64,000 nt of DNA from Panacibacter microcysteis (GTDB taxonomy: Bacteria; Bacteroidota; Bacteroidia; Chitinophagales; Chitinophagaceae), in contig NZ_JADWYR010000001.1 of assembly GCF_015831355.1 (NCBI RefSeq), positions 1,736,001 to 1,800,000 of the forward strand. The letters are read 5' to 3'. The notes under the pieces were generated by a model. It did not search any database. It was not told where the DNA came from and was given only the letters and a program-made list of their open reading frames with translations. Position 1 is the stretch's first letter, and each line of letters opens with the position of its first letter. A program made the translations under genes and the position numbers. This document shows positions 9,077 through 19,368 of the stretch, one piece after another.

Positions 9077-11248
9077 TTACCGGGCGCCAGGCTTACACCA
9101 TGTTTGAAGGAATGTGGTAAACAACGTTGCCAGGTGAGTGAAGGTGCCTTCTCCTTCGCTCAGGCCATGTGAGCGGTTAGGGTAGCTCATCAACTGGAAC
9201 TGCTTATTATACTTTACCAGTTCATCAATCAGCATTTCAGCATTTTGATAATGCACATTATCATCGCCGGTGCCATGTATATAAAGCAGGTGACCCTGCA
9301 GGTTCTTTGCATGCGTAACAGGAGAACCATTAATAAAATCCTCTTTATTTTCCTGTGGCAGGCCCATGTAGCGTTCCTGGTAAATATTGTCGTAGGTAAG
9401 CTGGTTTGCAACAGCGGCCACAGCAATACCTGTTTTATAGATTTGCGGGTATTGAAACAGCAGGTTTAGTGTGGTAGATGCACCGCCACTCCAGCCCCAT
9501 ACCGCAACGCGGCTGGTGTCGTAGTATGGAGCCTGCAATATCTTTTTGGCTGCCATTGCCTGGTCACGGATGTTTACGCGGCCAATATTCCTATAAATAG
9601 CTTTGCGCCATGCTGCACCTTTTGGTGCAGGTGTGCCACGTCCGTCAAGGCTTATGTAGATATACCCGTCTGCGGACATGTCGCCGGTATACAAAAAGTT
9701 ATAACCGGCACCCCAGGAATCTGTTACTGTTTGCGCGGCGGGTTCTGTATACACGTAAAATAATACCGGGTACTTTTTCGTACTGTCAAAATTTGCGGGT
9801 TTTACCACCCAGCCGTCAAGGGTTACATTGTCGTCTGTTGTCACTGAAAAAAATGACACACGCTGGTTTTTATCTGCAGTGTATTTGCTGTCGTTACCAT
9901 CCAGTGCTTTGTGGCCAGGAAGACTTACCCATTCTTTAAAACCTTCGAAGTTGGCATTGGAGAATTTATGTTCTGCAAACGATCCGTTTGGTGAGATCTT
10001 ATATTCATGTACACCTTTTTCGGCAGAGCGGGATAGCAGTTCTTTCTCTGAACTACCATCCAGCCTGGTCCGGTACAGGTATTCCTGTGTAGCATTATCC
10101 GGAGACGCGGTAAAATAAATATACCCGCTTTTATCGTCTATTGCTTTGATGGTAATAACATCGTAATTGCCCCGGGTAATCAGTTGTTCATTCTTTCCAT
10201 CGCGGCTTAGGATATAAATATGGCGCCATCCATCTTTTTCGCTTACCCACAGGAATTGTTTGCCATTATTCAACCATTCCCAACCGGATGGATCTCCATC
10301 ATTCCACCTTTCTTTAATGTCTATCCATGCTTTGTCAGACTCTTTGTAAATCTCCCTGGCAACACCTGTTTTTGCTTCGCAAATAAATATTTTGGCTTCG
10401 TTCTGTTTGCGGTTCAATTGTTCGAGAATGACTTCGCCGGCATTTGCTGCCCACTCCATGCGTGGAATATAGTGTTGTTGCTGACCCCCCGGTACGTTCA
10501 TCCAGGTTGTTTTGCCGGTAGTGATATCTGCCACGCCTATCCTGCATGCAGAGGGGCTTTCCCCAACCTTTGGATATTCTACCGGGATTGTAAAAGAGTA
10601 AATGCTGTCTGTATTATCAATCATCAGGAAATTCCTGATTTTGGATGCATCTATCTGCCAGTAAGCAATACTTTTACCATCAGAGCTCCACCGAAAACCA
10701 TCCCTGCAGCCAAATTCTTCTTCGTACGCCCAATCGAATGTGCCATTGATCATACGGTCTGTTCCATCTTTGGTAAGCTGTATTGTTTTACCGGTAACTA
10801 CATCTTCTACATAAATGTTATGCCCGCTTACATAAGCAACTTTGCTTGCATCAGGCGAAAATTTTGCAAACATTAAAGAAGATGAAGGCATGTTCCTGCC
10901 CACCTGCGATAGTTTCTTAGTACCGGGATCCAGCACCCAGTAATCTCCCTTCGTATCATAGCGCCATACACGTTTTGAGTTGGTGTAGATCAGTACTTTT
11001 TTCCCATCCTCCGAGAAAAAAAAGTTGCGCACTTTTAGCGCGGCCGACGCGCCTGCAGGTGTAAGTGCAGCATTATCAACAATTATCTTTTTGCTGTCTG
11101 CAGGCAATGTATGCAGCGTTATACCCTGCTGGTCGGCTTCATAATACCCTGAGCCATCTTTTGTCCAGTGAATACCGCGGGGCGGCTGTGCGAAGCTTGT
11201 GCAGCAGCACAACAGGCAGGAAAGCAATAATGTAACATGTTTGTTCAT
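9077..11248 (-). CDS. Dipeptidyl peptidase IV family serine peptidase (S9B)
   Basis: A 723-residue exported peptidase. A signal peptide ends at about residue 20 (TSFAQ). A beta-propeller (about 40-480) contains the DWAYEEEFG motif, whose paired Glu residues in DPP-IV anchor the substrate N-terminus. The C-terminal alpha/beta-hydrolase domain has Ser587 in GWSGG, Asp662 in GTGDDNVH and His694 in RSHGLS, so the catalytic triad is complete. The usual motif in this family is GWSYG; here Gly follows the Ser. It is predicted to release X-Pro or X-Ala dipeptides from peptides in the periplasm; substrate preference is inferred from the family. It is a single gene between a bidirectional terminator and an 81-bp gap. 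Confidence 0.9.
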   Translation of the reverse strand: MNKHVTLLLSCLLCCCTSFAQPPRGIHWTKDGSGYYEADQQGITLHTLPADSKKIIVDNAALTPAGASAALKVRNFFFSEDGKKVLIYTNSKRVWRYDTKGDYWVLDPGTKKLSQVGRNMPSSSLMFAKFSPDASKVAYVSGHNIYVEDVVTGKTIQLTKDGTDRMINGTFDWAYEEEFGCRDGFRWSSDGKSIAYWQIDASKIRNFLMIDNTDSIYSFTIPVEYPKVGESPSACRIGVADITTGKTTWMNVPGGQQQHYIPRMEWAANAGEVILEQLNRKQNEAKIFICEAKTGVAREIYKESDKAWIDIKERWNDGDPSGWEWLNNGKQFLWVSEKDGWRHIYILSRDGKNEQLITRGNYDVITIKAIDDKSGYIYFTASPDNATQEYLYRTRLDGSSEKELLSRSAEKGVHEYKISPNGSFAEHKFSNANFEGFKEWVSLPGHKALDGNDSKYTADKNQRVSFFSVTTDDNVTLDGWVVKPANFDSTKKYPVLFYVYTEPAAQTVTDSWGAGYNFLYTGDMSADGYIYISLDGRGTPAPKGAAWRKAIYRNIGRVNIRDQAMAAKKILQAPYYDTSRVAVWGWSGGASTTLNLLFQYPQIYKTGIAVAAVANQLTYDNIYQERYMGLPQENKEDFINGSPVTHAKNLQGHLLYIHGTGDDNVHYQNAEMLIDELVKYNKQFQLMSYPNRSHGLSEGEGTFTHLATLFTTFLQTWCKPGAR

Positions 11249-11329
11249 GCGTAAAAGTTTAACCTGGTGAAAATACTGGTATTAAATAATACATGCTAAT
11301 CAACACATAAATTATTACTGTTAATACCA

Positions 11330-12811
11330 TTACAGTATTGTTACTGCCATAGCAGCCTGTGAACCATGTATGCTGTTTTTTCCAAATGGAACCGCCGGCT
11401 CTTCAGTTTGTTCAACGAGGTGGGTAATATGTGCCAGGTGCTGTGCCAGGCGCCGCGCCTGCACCCGCAGATCTGGAATTGCGGTGCTTTCCCAAAGCAC
11501 ACCTTTAAGGTTGCCGCCAATTGTAAATATTCCGGGGTTTGTTTCACCGTGCAAATTAATAACTGCGCCGGTTTGCGGATCGGCGGCTATACCCAGTTGA
11601 AGCGGGTCTGGTTTGATGATACCTTTTGCAGAAAGATTGCGGAGCAGTTCATTTGCAGACCTGCAGATGTTTGCTTCGGGGCCGGTGCAATTAATGATCC
11701 GGTCTACGATAAGATGTTCTTCGGTTTTACTCGTATTATTAAAAAAAGTTACCTGTAATTTTTCGTTGCTGGCCTGCACATTTGTAAGCCTGCCGGTAAG
11801 CGTGATCATTTTTTGTGTAATGCGCAGTTGCTGTACTTCTTCAAAAATATGCAGCGGCAAACGATGCCGGAAGATGGTCCATTTATGACTGAGGCGTTTC
11901 AGGAATTTTCTTTTTTCTTCTAAAGAGAAAGCTTGCCACAACTGCTGTGTATGCGGCCTGAGGGAATCAATAACCAGGTGAGCACCAATACCTACTTTTT
12001 CCAGCGCTTTTGCATGTTGGTGTACAAGTGAAAAAACTTCTTTTAGTGTAGGCGTTGCAGGTAATGCCTCTACCAGTTTGTCATATACAAGCAGGTTGTA
12101 TTTATGTGGCAGCAGCGAAAAACCGTTGGGCGAAATAGTATACACGGTACCGGTAAAATGATTTTCTCTGAGGCCCTGCAAAGTATCTATCATTGTAAGA
12201 CCGTTTCCTGCAATAAGAATGTTCCGGAGCTGATGTGCGTTTGCTACGCAATCTGCACACCACGGATTGCCAAAATATTCCATGCACAACGGAAGGTCTT
12301 TGCCTGCTGTATGCAGTTCGCGTGGTGCTGTGTTGCCTGTTGCGAGTATAACAAACGAAGCAGCCAGCGATGCGCTGTTATCCAGCGTAATGGTATATTC
12401 CTGTTGCTGTTGCTGTATGTCTGTTGCCTTCCCGTTGATGATTTGTACAACTGTTTCTGCACGCTTGTGGGTAGTAGCATACTGCCATACCGCGTTTAAG
12501 TAGCTACCATATACTTTACGGGGCACATATACGTTGGCCAGTATATTCCGGGCAATATGGCGATAGTTGTGTTGCGTATGCAGCCAGTCGAGGAAATGCT
12601 GTGGTTCTTCATCAAATGCGCTCATGTTTACAGCGCGTACATTGAGCAAATACTTTTCTGTATGGGCACTGTACGCCACGCCCTGGCCAAAAGGATAGCC
12701 GCTGTTAATAATCACAATGTGAAAAGGCAAACGCATTTTCATTAAATGCACTGCGGTCATCATACCGCAAAAGCCGCCGCCGATTATGGCGATTGTGGGT
12801 GTGTTTTTCAT
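11330..12811 (-). CDS. FAD/NAD(P)-binding protein (COG4529-like)
   Basis: A 493-residue flavoprotein with an N-terminal dinucleotide-binding fingerprint IIGGGFCGMMTAVHL (about residues 9-24) and the family's GVAYSAHTEKYLLNVRA stretch (about 44-62). A second nucleotide-binding region follows (LIAGNGLTMIDTL, about 200), and DRIINCTGPEANI is at about 365. This matches the FAD-NAD(P)-binding group (Pfam NAD_binding_9) whose members are putative monooxygenases or oxidoreductases of unknown substrate. There is no signal peptide. The upstream gap holds the pyrG terminator and one repeat copy; no clear promoter was seen. Confidence 0.75.
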   Translation of the reverse strand: MKNTPTIAIIGGGFCGMMTAVHLMKMRLPFHIVIINSGYPFGQGVAYSAHTEKYLLNVRAVNMSAFDEEPQHFLDWLHTQHNYRHIARNILANVYVPRKVYGSYLNAVWQYATTHKRAETVVQIINGKATDIQQQQQEYTITLDNSASLAASFVILATGNTAPRELHTAGKDLPLCMEYFGNPWCADCVANAHQLRNILIAGNGLTMIDTLQGLRENHFTGTVYTISPNGFSLLPHKYNLLVYDKLVEALPATPTLKEVFSLVHQHAKALEKVGIGAHLVIDSLRPHTQQLWQAFSLEEKRKFLKRLSHKWTIFRHRLPLHIFEEVQQLRITQKMITLTGRLTNVQASNEKLQVTFFNNTSKTEEHLIVDRIINCTGPEANICRSANELLRNLSAKGIIKPDPLQLGIAADPQTGAVINLHGETNPGIFTIGGNLKGVLWESTAIPDLRVQARRLAQHLAHITHLVEQTEEPAVPFGKNSIHGSQAAMAVTIL

Positions 12812-12862
12812 GCGATTTTGTGTTTATGTATGCTTCATAAAATTGGTAGACTATAAAAACAG

Positions 12863-12889
12863 GAACGTCGCCTGTTTGAGGCGACGTTC
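12863..12889 (-). terminator. Intrinsic terminator downstream of pyrG
   Basis: A perfect 10-bp stem GAACGTCGCC/GGCGACGTTC with a 7-nt loop; on the minus strand it is followed by CTGTTTTTATAG. It lies about 220 bp past the pyrG stop with a repeat copy in between. Confidence 0.75.
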
Positions 12890-12949
12890 TACTATATGAT
12901 AAAAAATTAAATACTTGTTGCTACTGCCAAACTGTATAGGTATAAGCCA

Positions 12950-13072
12950 TACGGCTCACAGGATTTGCTGTGTACGATGTTTGTATATGCAGTATCGTTG
13001 TTGCGTAAAGATATACAGTACAAGTGAGTGACACAACAGGTGCCTGATAGCAGCACTACAGTCCAATACTAA
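12950..13072 (-). repeat. Dispersed palindromic repeat, copy 4
   Basis: The reverse type B core is at 13018-13037; TGCAGTATCGTTGTTGCG is on one side and CACTACAGTCC on the other. It lies between the pyrG 3' end and the next gene. Confidence 0.75.
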
Positions 13073-13108
13073 AAAAATTGCATGCTCCCTGCTACCTGTA
13101 ATCCGATA

Positions 13109-14767
<1,659 letters not shown>

Positions 14768-14809
14768 TTATTAGTTTATATTTTATAAGCTATTAATGAA
14801 CCCAGCTTT

Positions 14810-14882
14810 TTGGGCCTTTTCCCAGCTTCCGTTGCGTCGCACTCTTCAACGCTTTGTTCGCTGTTGAGCACGGATACCGTCA
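14810..14882 (+). repeat. Dispersed palindromic repeat, copy 5
   Basis: The core variant GTTGCGTCGCACTCTTCAAC is at 14831-14850. The right half differs from the consensus. It lies in the leader side of pyrG. Confidence 0.7.
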
Positions 14883-14926
14883 GCCTTTACTATAACCGCA
14901 ATCGTTCCTTTGCAAAGCCCATAAAC

Positions 14927-15032
14927 AAAAAAATGCACTAAACAAACAGTGTTTGTTCCTTGCAGTTTTCAAAAAATTAGTGCTTAATGGCCCGACCTTA
15001 TTAGGAGAAAGTAATAATCCTCAGAGGTCGTG
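14927..15032 (-). ncRNA. Candidate structured RNA or attenuator upstream of pyrG
   Basis: On the minus strand a TATGTTTG -7 box (15033-15040), with TTTG 16 bp upstream of it (15057-15060), precedes a hairpin. GACC...GGTC closes the hairpin around UUAUUA-CUUUCUCC-UAAUAA, with an asymmetric bulge. About 10 nt later, GCACUA...UAGUGC encloses the perfect inner hairpin AACAAAC-ACU-GUUUGUU and ends in seven U, a complete intrinsic terminator. The predicted transcript is about 100 nt and has no coding frame of note. It stops about 170 nt before the pyrG start codon. It could be a free small RNA or a leader with premature termination; no known family recognised. Confidence 0.45.
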
Positions 15033-15158
15033 CAAACATAGCCCAATTTTCCGGCTCAAAAAAATTTCCATCTGCGGGCACTAAAAATTTAGGATGCTGT
15101 AAACTGTTTTAACTTTAGTATGTTGATTCTACATCATTCATTATAAACTATGCTTACT

Positions 15159-15995
15159 ATGAAAAAGATTGTGTCCGTACTGCTGGTATTAACGTGTATT
15201 ACAGCCGTTCATGCGCAAATGAACATGAGTTGCTGTTTGCCTTCGGCTACAGAAAAATATGCACTCAATGCCAGCGACAAAGATTTTGTAGCTGCGCATC
15301 TTTCCCCGCTGCCATATACTTATGCCGGTGCCGGCAGCGATATTACCTATAAAGCCACCGATGGTACAGATGCACATGCGTGGATGATAAAAGCAGACAA
15401 GCAAACCGATTATTACATGTTTGTTATTCACGAATGGTGGGGCTTAAATGATTATATTAAAAAAGAGGCAGAAAAATTTGCCAATGACCTGGGTGTGAAC
15501 GTCATTGCCCTTGACCTGTACGACAAGCAGGTTGCTGCTAACCCGCAGGATGCGGCCAAAATAATGCAGACCGTAAAAACAGCGAGAGCAATGGCCATTA
15601 TAAAAGGCGCATACGAATATGCAGGTGCCAACGCCAAAGTATTTACGATCGGCTGGTGTTTTGGTGGCGGCTGGAGTTTACAAACTGCTATTGAAGGCGG
15701 AAAGCAGGCCGTAGGCTGTATTATGTATTATGGCCAGCCGGAAGAAGATGCCGCCCGTTTAAAAACCATTAACTGTGATGTTATTGGTTTTTTTGGCAAC
15801 AAAGACACACATCCCAGCCCCGCAATGGTTGACAAGTTTGAACAAACCGCCAAAGCGGCCGGCGTAAAACTTATGGTGAACAGGTACGATGCCACCCATG
15901 CATTTGCCAACCCGAGTAATCCAAATTTTGATAAAGACGCTACTGCCGACGCTTATGCCAAAGTGAAAGAATTTGTAATGGCGAGAATGAAATAG
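15159..15995 (+). CDS. Dienelactone hydrolase family protein, exported
   Basis: A 278-residue alpha/beta-hydrolase with a signal peptide ending about residue 20 (AVHAQ). The nucleophile is a Cys in the GWCFGG elbow (about residue 165), as in dienelactone hydrolases. Asp in FFGNKDTH and His in ATHAF complete the triad. The loop HEWWGLNDYIKKEA is typical of the family. True dienelactone hydrolases act in chloroaromatic breakdown, but exported Bacteroidota members have unknown substrates, so I keep the call at family level. The ATG at 15159 gives a normal MKK start; an ATG 9 bp upstream in the same frame is possible. Confidence 0.88.
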   Translation: MKKIVSVLLVLTCITAVHAQMNMSCCLPSATEKYALNASDKDFVAAHLSPLPYTYAGAGSDITYKATDGTDAHAWMIKADKQTDYYMFVIHEWWGLNDYIKKEAEKFANDLGVNVIALDLYDKQVAANPQDAAKIMQTVKTARAMAIIKGAYEYAGANAKVFTIGWCFGGGWSLQTAIEGGKQAVGCIMYYGQPEEDAARLKTINCDVIGFFGNKDTHPSPAMVDKFEQTAKAAGVKLMVNRYDATHAFANPSNPNFDKDATADAYAKVKEFVMARMK

Positions 15996-16013
15996 CCCGT
16001 GTTACTGTATATA

Positions 16014-16050
16014 AACAATAAGGGCAGCGCTGCGCGCCGCCCTTATTGTT
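16014..16050. terminator. Bidirectional terminator
   Basis: AACAATAAGGGC and GCCCTTATTGTT form a 12-bp stem around a GC-rich loop between convergent genes. Confidence 0.85.
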
Positions 16051-16370
16051 TACCATTTTTCGTCATCTGGTATATCTGAAGCAGGTTTTGAAAATTGCTG
16101 TCTTGAGGCGGCTTTCTGTTGCTGCCTTTCAATAATTGCTGCAGCAATCAATACACCCGCATCCTCAGTAGTATGCTGCGCCAGCATAGTTTTCAACTTC
16201 TGTTCACTTACATCCAGCCGGTATAAGATAGAGATCAGCTTATCAAAATCCTTATTCACCAGTTCATTGATCAGGGCCGCAAGCTGTGTGCTGAAAACTT
16301 CCGCATCTGCCAGCGAAAGTTCTTTGCCCGTAAGCTTCATAATCTCTTCTTTCCAAAGCTCGTTTGTCAT
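16050..16370 (-). CDS. Small conserved hypothetical protein
   Basis: A 106-residue soluble, mostly helical protein with no domain that I recognise. Residues 1-75 alternate charged and hydrophobic positions as in helical bundles. The C-terminus is polar (QQQKAASRQQFSKPASDIPDDEKW). It sits at the 3' end of a minus-strand run with the DinB-like and TIGR02757 genes (50 bp after the DinB-like gene), so it may be co-transcribed. A start at the Met at residue 11 is possible. Confidence 0.6.
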   Translation of the reverse strand: MTNELWKEEIMKLTGKELSLADAEVFSTQLAALINELVNKDFDKLISILYRLDVSEQKLKTMLAQHTTEDAGVLIAAAIIERQQQKAASRQQFSKPASDIPDDEKW

Positions 16371-16420
16371 ATACAGTCCTTTAGATGTATCTAACCCGCC
16401 TCTTTACCTGCAAATAAATA

Positions 16421-16900
16421 TTACCCTGCTTTTGGCATGTTGCGTACGAGGTTTTTCAGTAATACCATCTGCCCGAGATGGTAATGTGAATGTTCCGCTA
16501 TGCCATGCAATGTTTTATAATACGTTTGCAAACCACGCTGTGTAAGTTCCTGCAACCTTTCTTCCGGGAAATCTTCTACCATAGCAGCCAGTCTTGCAGT
16601 AGAGTCGAAAGCCTTTTGCTGCAACTGTTTCCATTGCCTTTCGTTCTCAATGGGTGGTACATTCATGCCGTTGTGCTCATCAATCACCGGGTTTATGCCA
16701 TTCAGCCTGCTCATAATTACCCCGTTGTAAAAATCCAGGTGGAAAAGAAGTGCCGCAATCGTATTTACCGACGCTGCCGTAATGGTCGTAGCTTCTTCCC
16801 AGGTTACATCACTCAGTGTTTGTTTAATGTCAACTTCTGTCCAGTTATTGCCTTCAAATACTTCGCTGATATGTCGGGCAATGCATGTGGTAATGTTCAT
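16421..16900 (-). CDS. DinB-like family protein
   Basis: A 159-residue protein of the DinB/YfiT four-helix-bundle superfamily. The probable metal ligands are His in LFHLDFYN (about residue 54) and the two His in AEHSHYHLGQM (about 135-141), which match the three-His pattern of the fold. Members act as metal-dependent thiol transferases or hydrolases, and the partner here is unknown. It starts 9 bp after the TIGR02757 gene ends, consistent with an operon. Confidence 0.75.
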   Translation of the reverse strand: MNITTCIARHISEVFEGNNWTEVDIKQTLSDVTWEEATTITAASVNTIAALLFHLDFYNGVIMSRLNGINPVIDEHNGMNVPPIENERQWKQLQQKAFDSTARLAAMVEDFPEERLQELTQRGLQTYYKTLHGIAEHSHYHLGQMVLLKNLVRNMPKAG

Positions 16901-16909
16901 ATGCTGCGT

Positions 16910-17689
16910 TTAAGAATATTTCTCAATCACACCCAAGCCAAACAAAGCAAAATCATATTTTACCGGGTCGGCGGGGTCAAGTGTTCTAAGGTAATCTGTA
17001 AGCTCCAGCGCGGCAGACCAGTCTGTTTGTTTGCGGTGCAGTAATCCAAACCTTTTTGCAACCCTCGCCACATGTAAGTCTACGGGGCAAATGAGTTGTG
17101 ACGGCTGAATGTTTTTCCAGAGGCCAAAATCCACCCCGTTAAGATCGGTTCTTACCATCCACCGCAAAAACATATTCAATCGCTTGCAATTCGATTTTTT
17201 TTCCGGTGTGGCAATATGTTTTTTTGTTCTGGGTGGCACATCCTGCAACGAAAAGAAATAATGGTGAAAACCGATGAGGGCCTGTTCAATATTTTCATCC
17301 TCTCCCGTTAACCATTGCGAAAAAGCATTTTCCAGTGATGCGTTGTGGGTGTAATGATGTTTCAGGAATGCTACAAAATACAGGAGGTCTGTAGTATTGA
17401 ATGTTCTGTGCTTAAACTGCAGCAAACTTTTTAGTTCATCATCGCTGCAGCTCAACACAAATGCGTGCGGCTGCATATGCATCAGTTCCATCAGCGCTCT
17501 GGACTTATTGATAATCGTCGTTCTGTTGCCCCATGCAAATACGGCTGCAAAAAAGGCTGCTATTTCTATATCCTGCTGCTTTGTAAAAAGATGAGGAATG
17601 CAAACCGGGTCATCTTTTATAAAGCCGGGTTGGTTATACAAAGCCACCTTACTGTCAAAGAATGCTTTAAGGTCTTTTTCTTTCATCAA
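16910..17689 (-). CDS. TIGR02757 family protein (HhH-GPD-like)
   Basis: A 259-residue protein matching the Bacteroidota family TIGR02757/DUF2400, whose function is not known. Near residues 200-215, VDLHVARVAKRFGLL resembles the VDTHVxRVxxRLGL motif of helix-hairpin-helix DNA glycosylases such as endonuclease III, including the Asp at the catalytic position. A link to base-excision-type chemistry is therefore an inference. No iron-sulfur Cys cluster is seen. An alternative start is the second Met. It is followed by the DinB-like gene and preceded by the PLP enzyme gene at 21 bp. Confidence 0.75.
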   Translation of the reverse strand: MMKEKDLKAFFDSKVALYNQPGFIKDDPVCIPHLFTKQQDIEIAAFFAAVFAWGNRTTIINKSRALMELMHMQPHAFVLSCSDDELKSLLQFKHRTFNTTDLLYFVAFLKHHYTHNASLENAFSQWLTGEDENIEQALIGFHHYFFSLQDVPPRTKKHIATPEKKSNCKRLNMFLRWMVRTDLNGVDFGLWKNIQPSQLICPVDLHVARVAKRFGLLHRKQTDWSAALELTDYLRTLDPADPVKYDFALFGLGVIEKYS

Positions 17690-17710
17690 TCACATTTACG
17701 TTCAACACCT

Positions 17711-18850
17711 TTATCCAATTGCTTTTTTCAGGTCTTCAATAAGGTCATCTGCGTCTTCAATGCCTACACTCAGTCTTATCAGCGAATCCTTCAGTCCATT
17801 TTTTATACGTTCCTCGCGTGGTATAGATGCGTGTGTCATTGTTGCCGGGTGGTTGATCAGCGATTCAACACCACCAAGGCTTTCTGCCAGCGCAAATAAA
17901 CTGGTGGCAGATAATATTCGTTTTGTTTCTTTTTTACTGTCGTCTTTCAATTCAAAACTGATCATACCTCCATAGCCACGCATTTGCTTTTTGGCAATCT
18001 TGTGGTTAGGATGATCTTTAAAACCCGGCCAGTAAACTTTTGCTACTTTTTTATGGTTGCGCAGGAAGCTGGCAATTTTTTCTCCGTTTTCGCAGTGGCG
18101 TTGCATGCGCACATGCAATGTCTTAATTCCCCGCAGTACAAGAAAGCAATCCTGCGGGCCGGGTACTGCACCACAACTTTTTTGTATAAAATACAACTGG
18201 TCACGCAAAGCGGTATCGTTCATTACAAGAGCGCCTTGTATTACATCGCTGTGCCCGCCCAGGTATTTGGTAGAAGAATGCATTACAATATCGGCACCGA
18301 GGTCCAGCGGGTTTTGCAGGTATGGAGAGGCGAAAGTATTGTCCACACACAGCAACACATGATGTTCTTTAGCTATGTCAGCCACGGCAGCAATGTCTGT
18401 AATATTCATCAGCGGGTTGGTAGGTGTCTCGGTCCATATAAGCCTTGTCTTTTTATTGATCATGGGCTTTATGTTCTTTACATTCTGCATGTTCACATAC
18501 TTAAACACAATACCAAACTTCTGGAACACTTTTGTAAATAAACGGTATGTGCCGCCGTACATATCATTGGCAGCAATCACTTCATCGCCCGGTTCAAGCA
18601 GTTTTATTACAGCGTCTGTGGCGGCCACGCCACTGCTGAATGCCAGGCCATGTTTCCCGTTTTCAATAGCGGCCATAGCGTTTTCCAATGCAAACCTGGT
18701 AGGGTTTTGCGAACGTGCATATTCATATCCTTTGTTATTGCCCGGTCCGTCCTGCACATAGGTTGACGTCTGGTAGATGGGCGTCATTATAGCACCTGTG
18801 GATGGATCGGGCTCAACACCTGCATGTATAAATTTTGTGGCGGGTTTCAT
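17711..18850 (-). CDS. Cystathionine gamma-synthase / beta-lyase family PLP enzyme
   Basis: A 379-residue Cys/Met-metabolism PLP-dependent enzyme. Visible signatures: FIHAGVEPDPSTGAIMTPIYQTSTY at the N-terminus, NDMYGGTYRLF (cofactor loop, about 88), ETPTNPLMNI (about 145), the Schiff-base Lys in SSTKYLGGHSDV (about 200) and ESLGGVESLINHPATMTH near the end. It catalyses gamma-replacement or beta-elimination in transsulfuration or methionine synthesis; sequence reading alone cannot separate synthase from lyase. I chose the start at 18850 because family members begin MKxATKxIHAG; an in-frame ATG 27 bp upstream adds a basic stretch of no family support. Confidence 0.9.
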   Translation of the reverse strand: MKPATKFIHAGVEPDPSTGAIMTPIYQTSTYVQDGPGNNKGYEYARSQNPTRFALENAMAAIENGKHGLAFSSGVAATDAVIKLLEPGDEVIAANDMYGGTYRLFTKVFQKFGIVFKYVNMQNVKNIKPMINKKTRLIWTETPTNPLMNITDIAAVADIAKEHHVLLCVDNTFASPYLQNPLDLGADIVMHSSTKYLGGHSDVIQGALVMNDTALRDQLYFIQKSCGAVPGPQDCFLVLRGIKTLHVRMQRHCENGEKIASFLRNHKKVAKVYWPGFKDHPNHKIAKKQMRGYGGMISFELKDDSKKETKRILSATSLFALAESLGGVESLINHPATMTHASIPREERIKNGLKDSLIRLSVGIEDADDLIEDLKKAIG

Positions 18851-18989
18851 ACGTTTGATTTTTTTTGAAAAAGGCAAGTTAAGAACATTTTAGGCAAAGA
18901 GGGAATGAGTCGAGGAGGCAGAGGCAGGTAGCCTATTGGGTGGTAATGAAATTTCTCAATGTGGTAGTATGCGATAAGATTTTTTTTGT

Positions 18990-19265
18990 GGTAACCGGCT
19001 GCATTGCTACTATCGGGCACCTGTTGTGTCACTCACTTCAACTGCAACAAGCATTTGTGCATGATGCAGGCTGGTTCATCTTTACAAAGCACCTCGAACT
19101 GTTGCTTTGTAACAGACCGCTCCTTTGGAGCGGAATGCAGGGTAAGGTCTGCAACCTTATAAACCCAAAGTCCGGTACACTGCTACGCTGCAGTCGACCA
19201 ACGTGCAGAACGTACAAGTGAGTGACACAACAGGCGATGCCATTTGTGCTGCTGCCGGCTAACCC
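18990..19265. repeat. Composite: two inverted copies (6 and 7) of the dispersed repeat
   Basis: A forward core is at 19023-19042 (GTTGTGTCACTCACTTCAAC) and a reverse core at 19212-19231, with outer ends GTAACCGGCTGCA and TGCTGCCGGCTAAC. The 170 bp between the cores holds further short hairpins: ACAAAGCA...TGCTTTGT and CCGCTCC-TTT-GGAGCGG. Confidence 0.75.
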
Positions 19266-19305
19266 ATTGTTTTTACTCCTTTACCATTAATAGATTTTTT
19301 AAAAG

Positions 19306-19327
19306 ACTAAAGTGATAATCACTTAGT
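19306..19327. promoter_or_regulatory. Operator-like inverted repeat
   Basis: ACTAAAGTGAT and ATCACTTAGT are near-perfect inverted arms 42 bp upstream of the amidohydrolase ATG. The size fits a dimeric regulator site; no regulator is identified. Confidence 0.35.
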
Positions 19328-19368
19328 TTTATTGCCTATTAGTCAACACAATTCTCCAATTAAGATTT

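Larger units (their letters stand above)
18851..19368. other. Intergenic region dominated by an inverted pair of repeats
   Basis: A 518-bp gap between divergent genes. Most of it is the composite repeat at 18990-19265. Close to the amidohydrolase start there is an operator-like inverted repeat (19306-19327). Confidence 0.6.

Noticed and set aside
10220-10876. A 218-codon open frame on the plus strand inside the DPP-IV-type gene
   Set aside because: It is antisense to a gene with a complete catalytic triad and signal peptide, and its translation is Cys/Phe-rich with no domain pattern.
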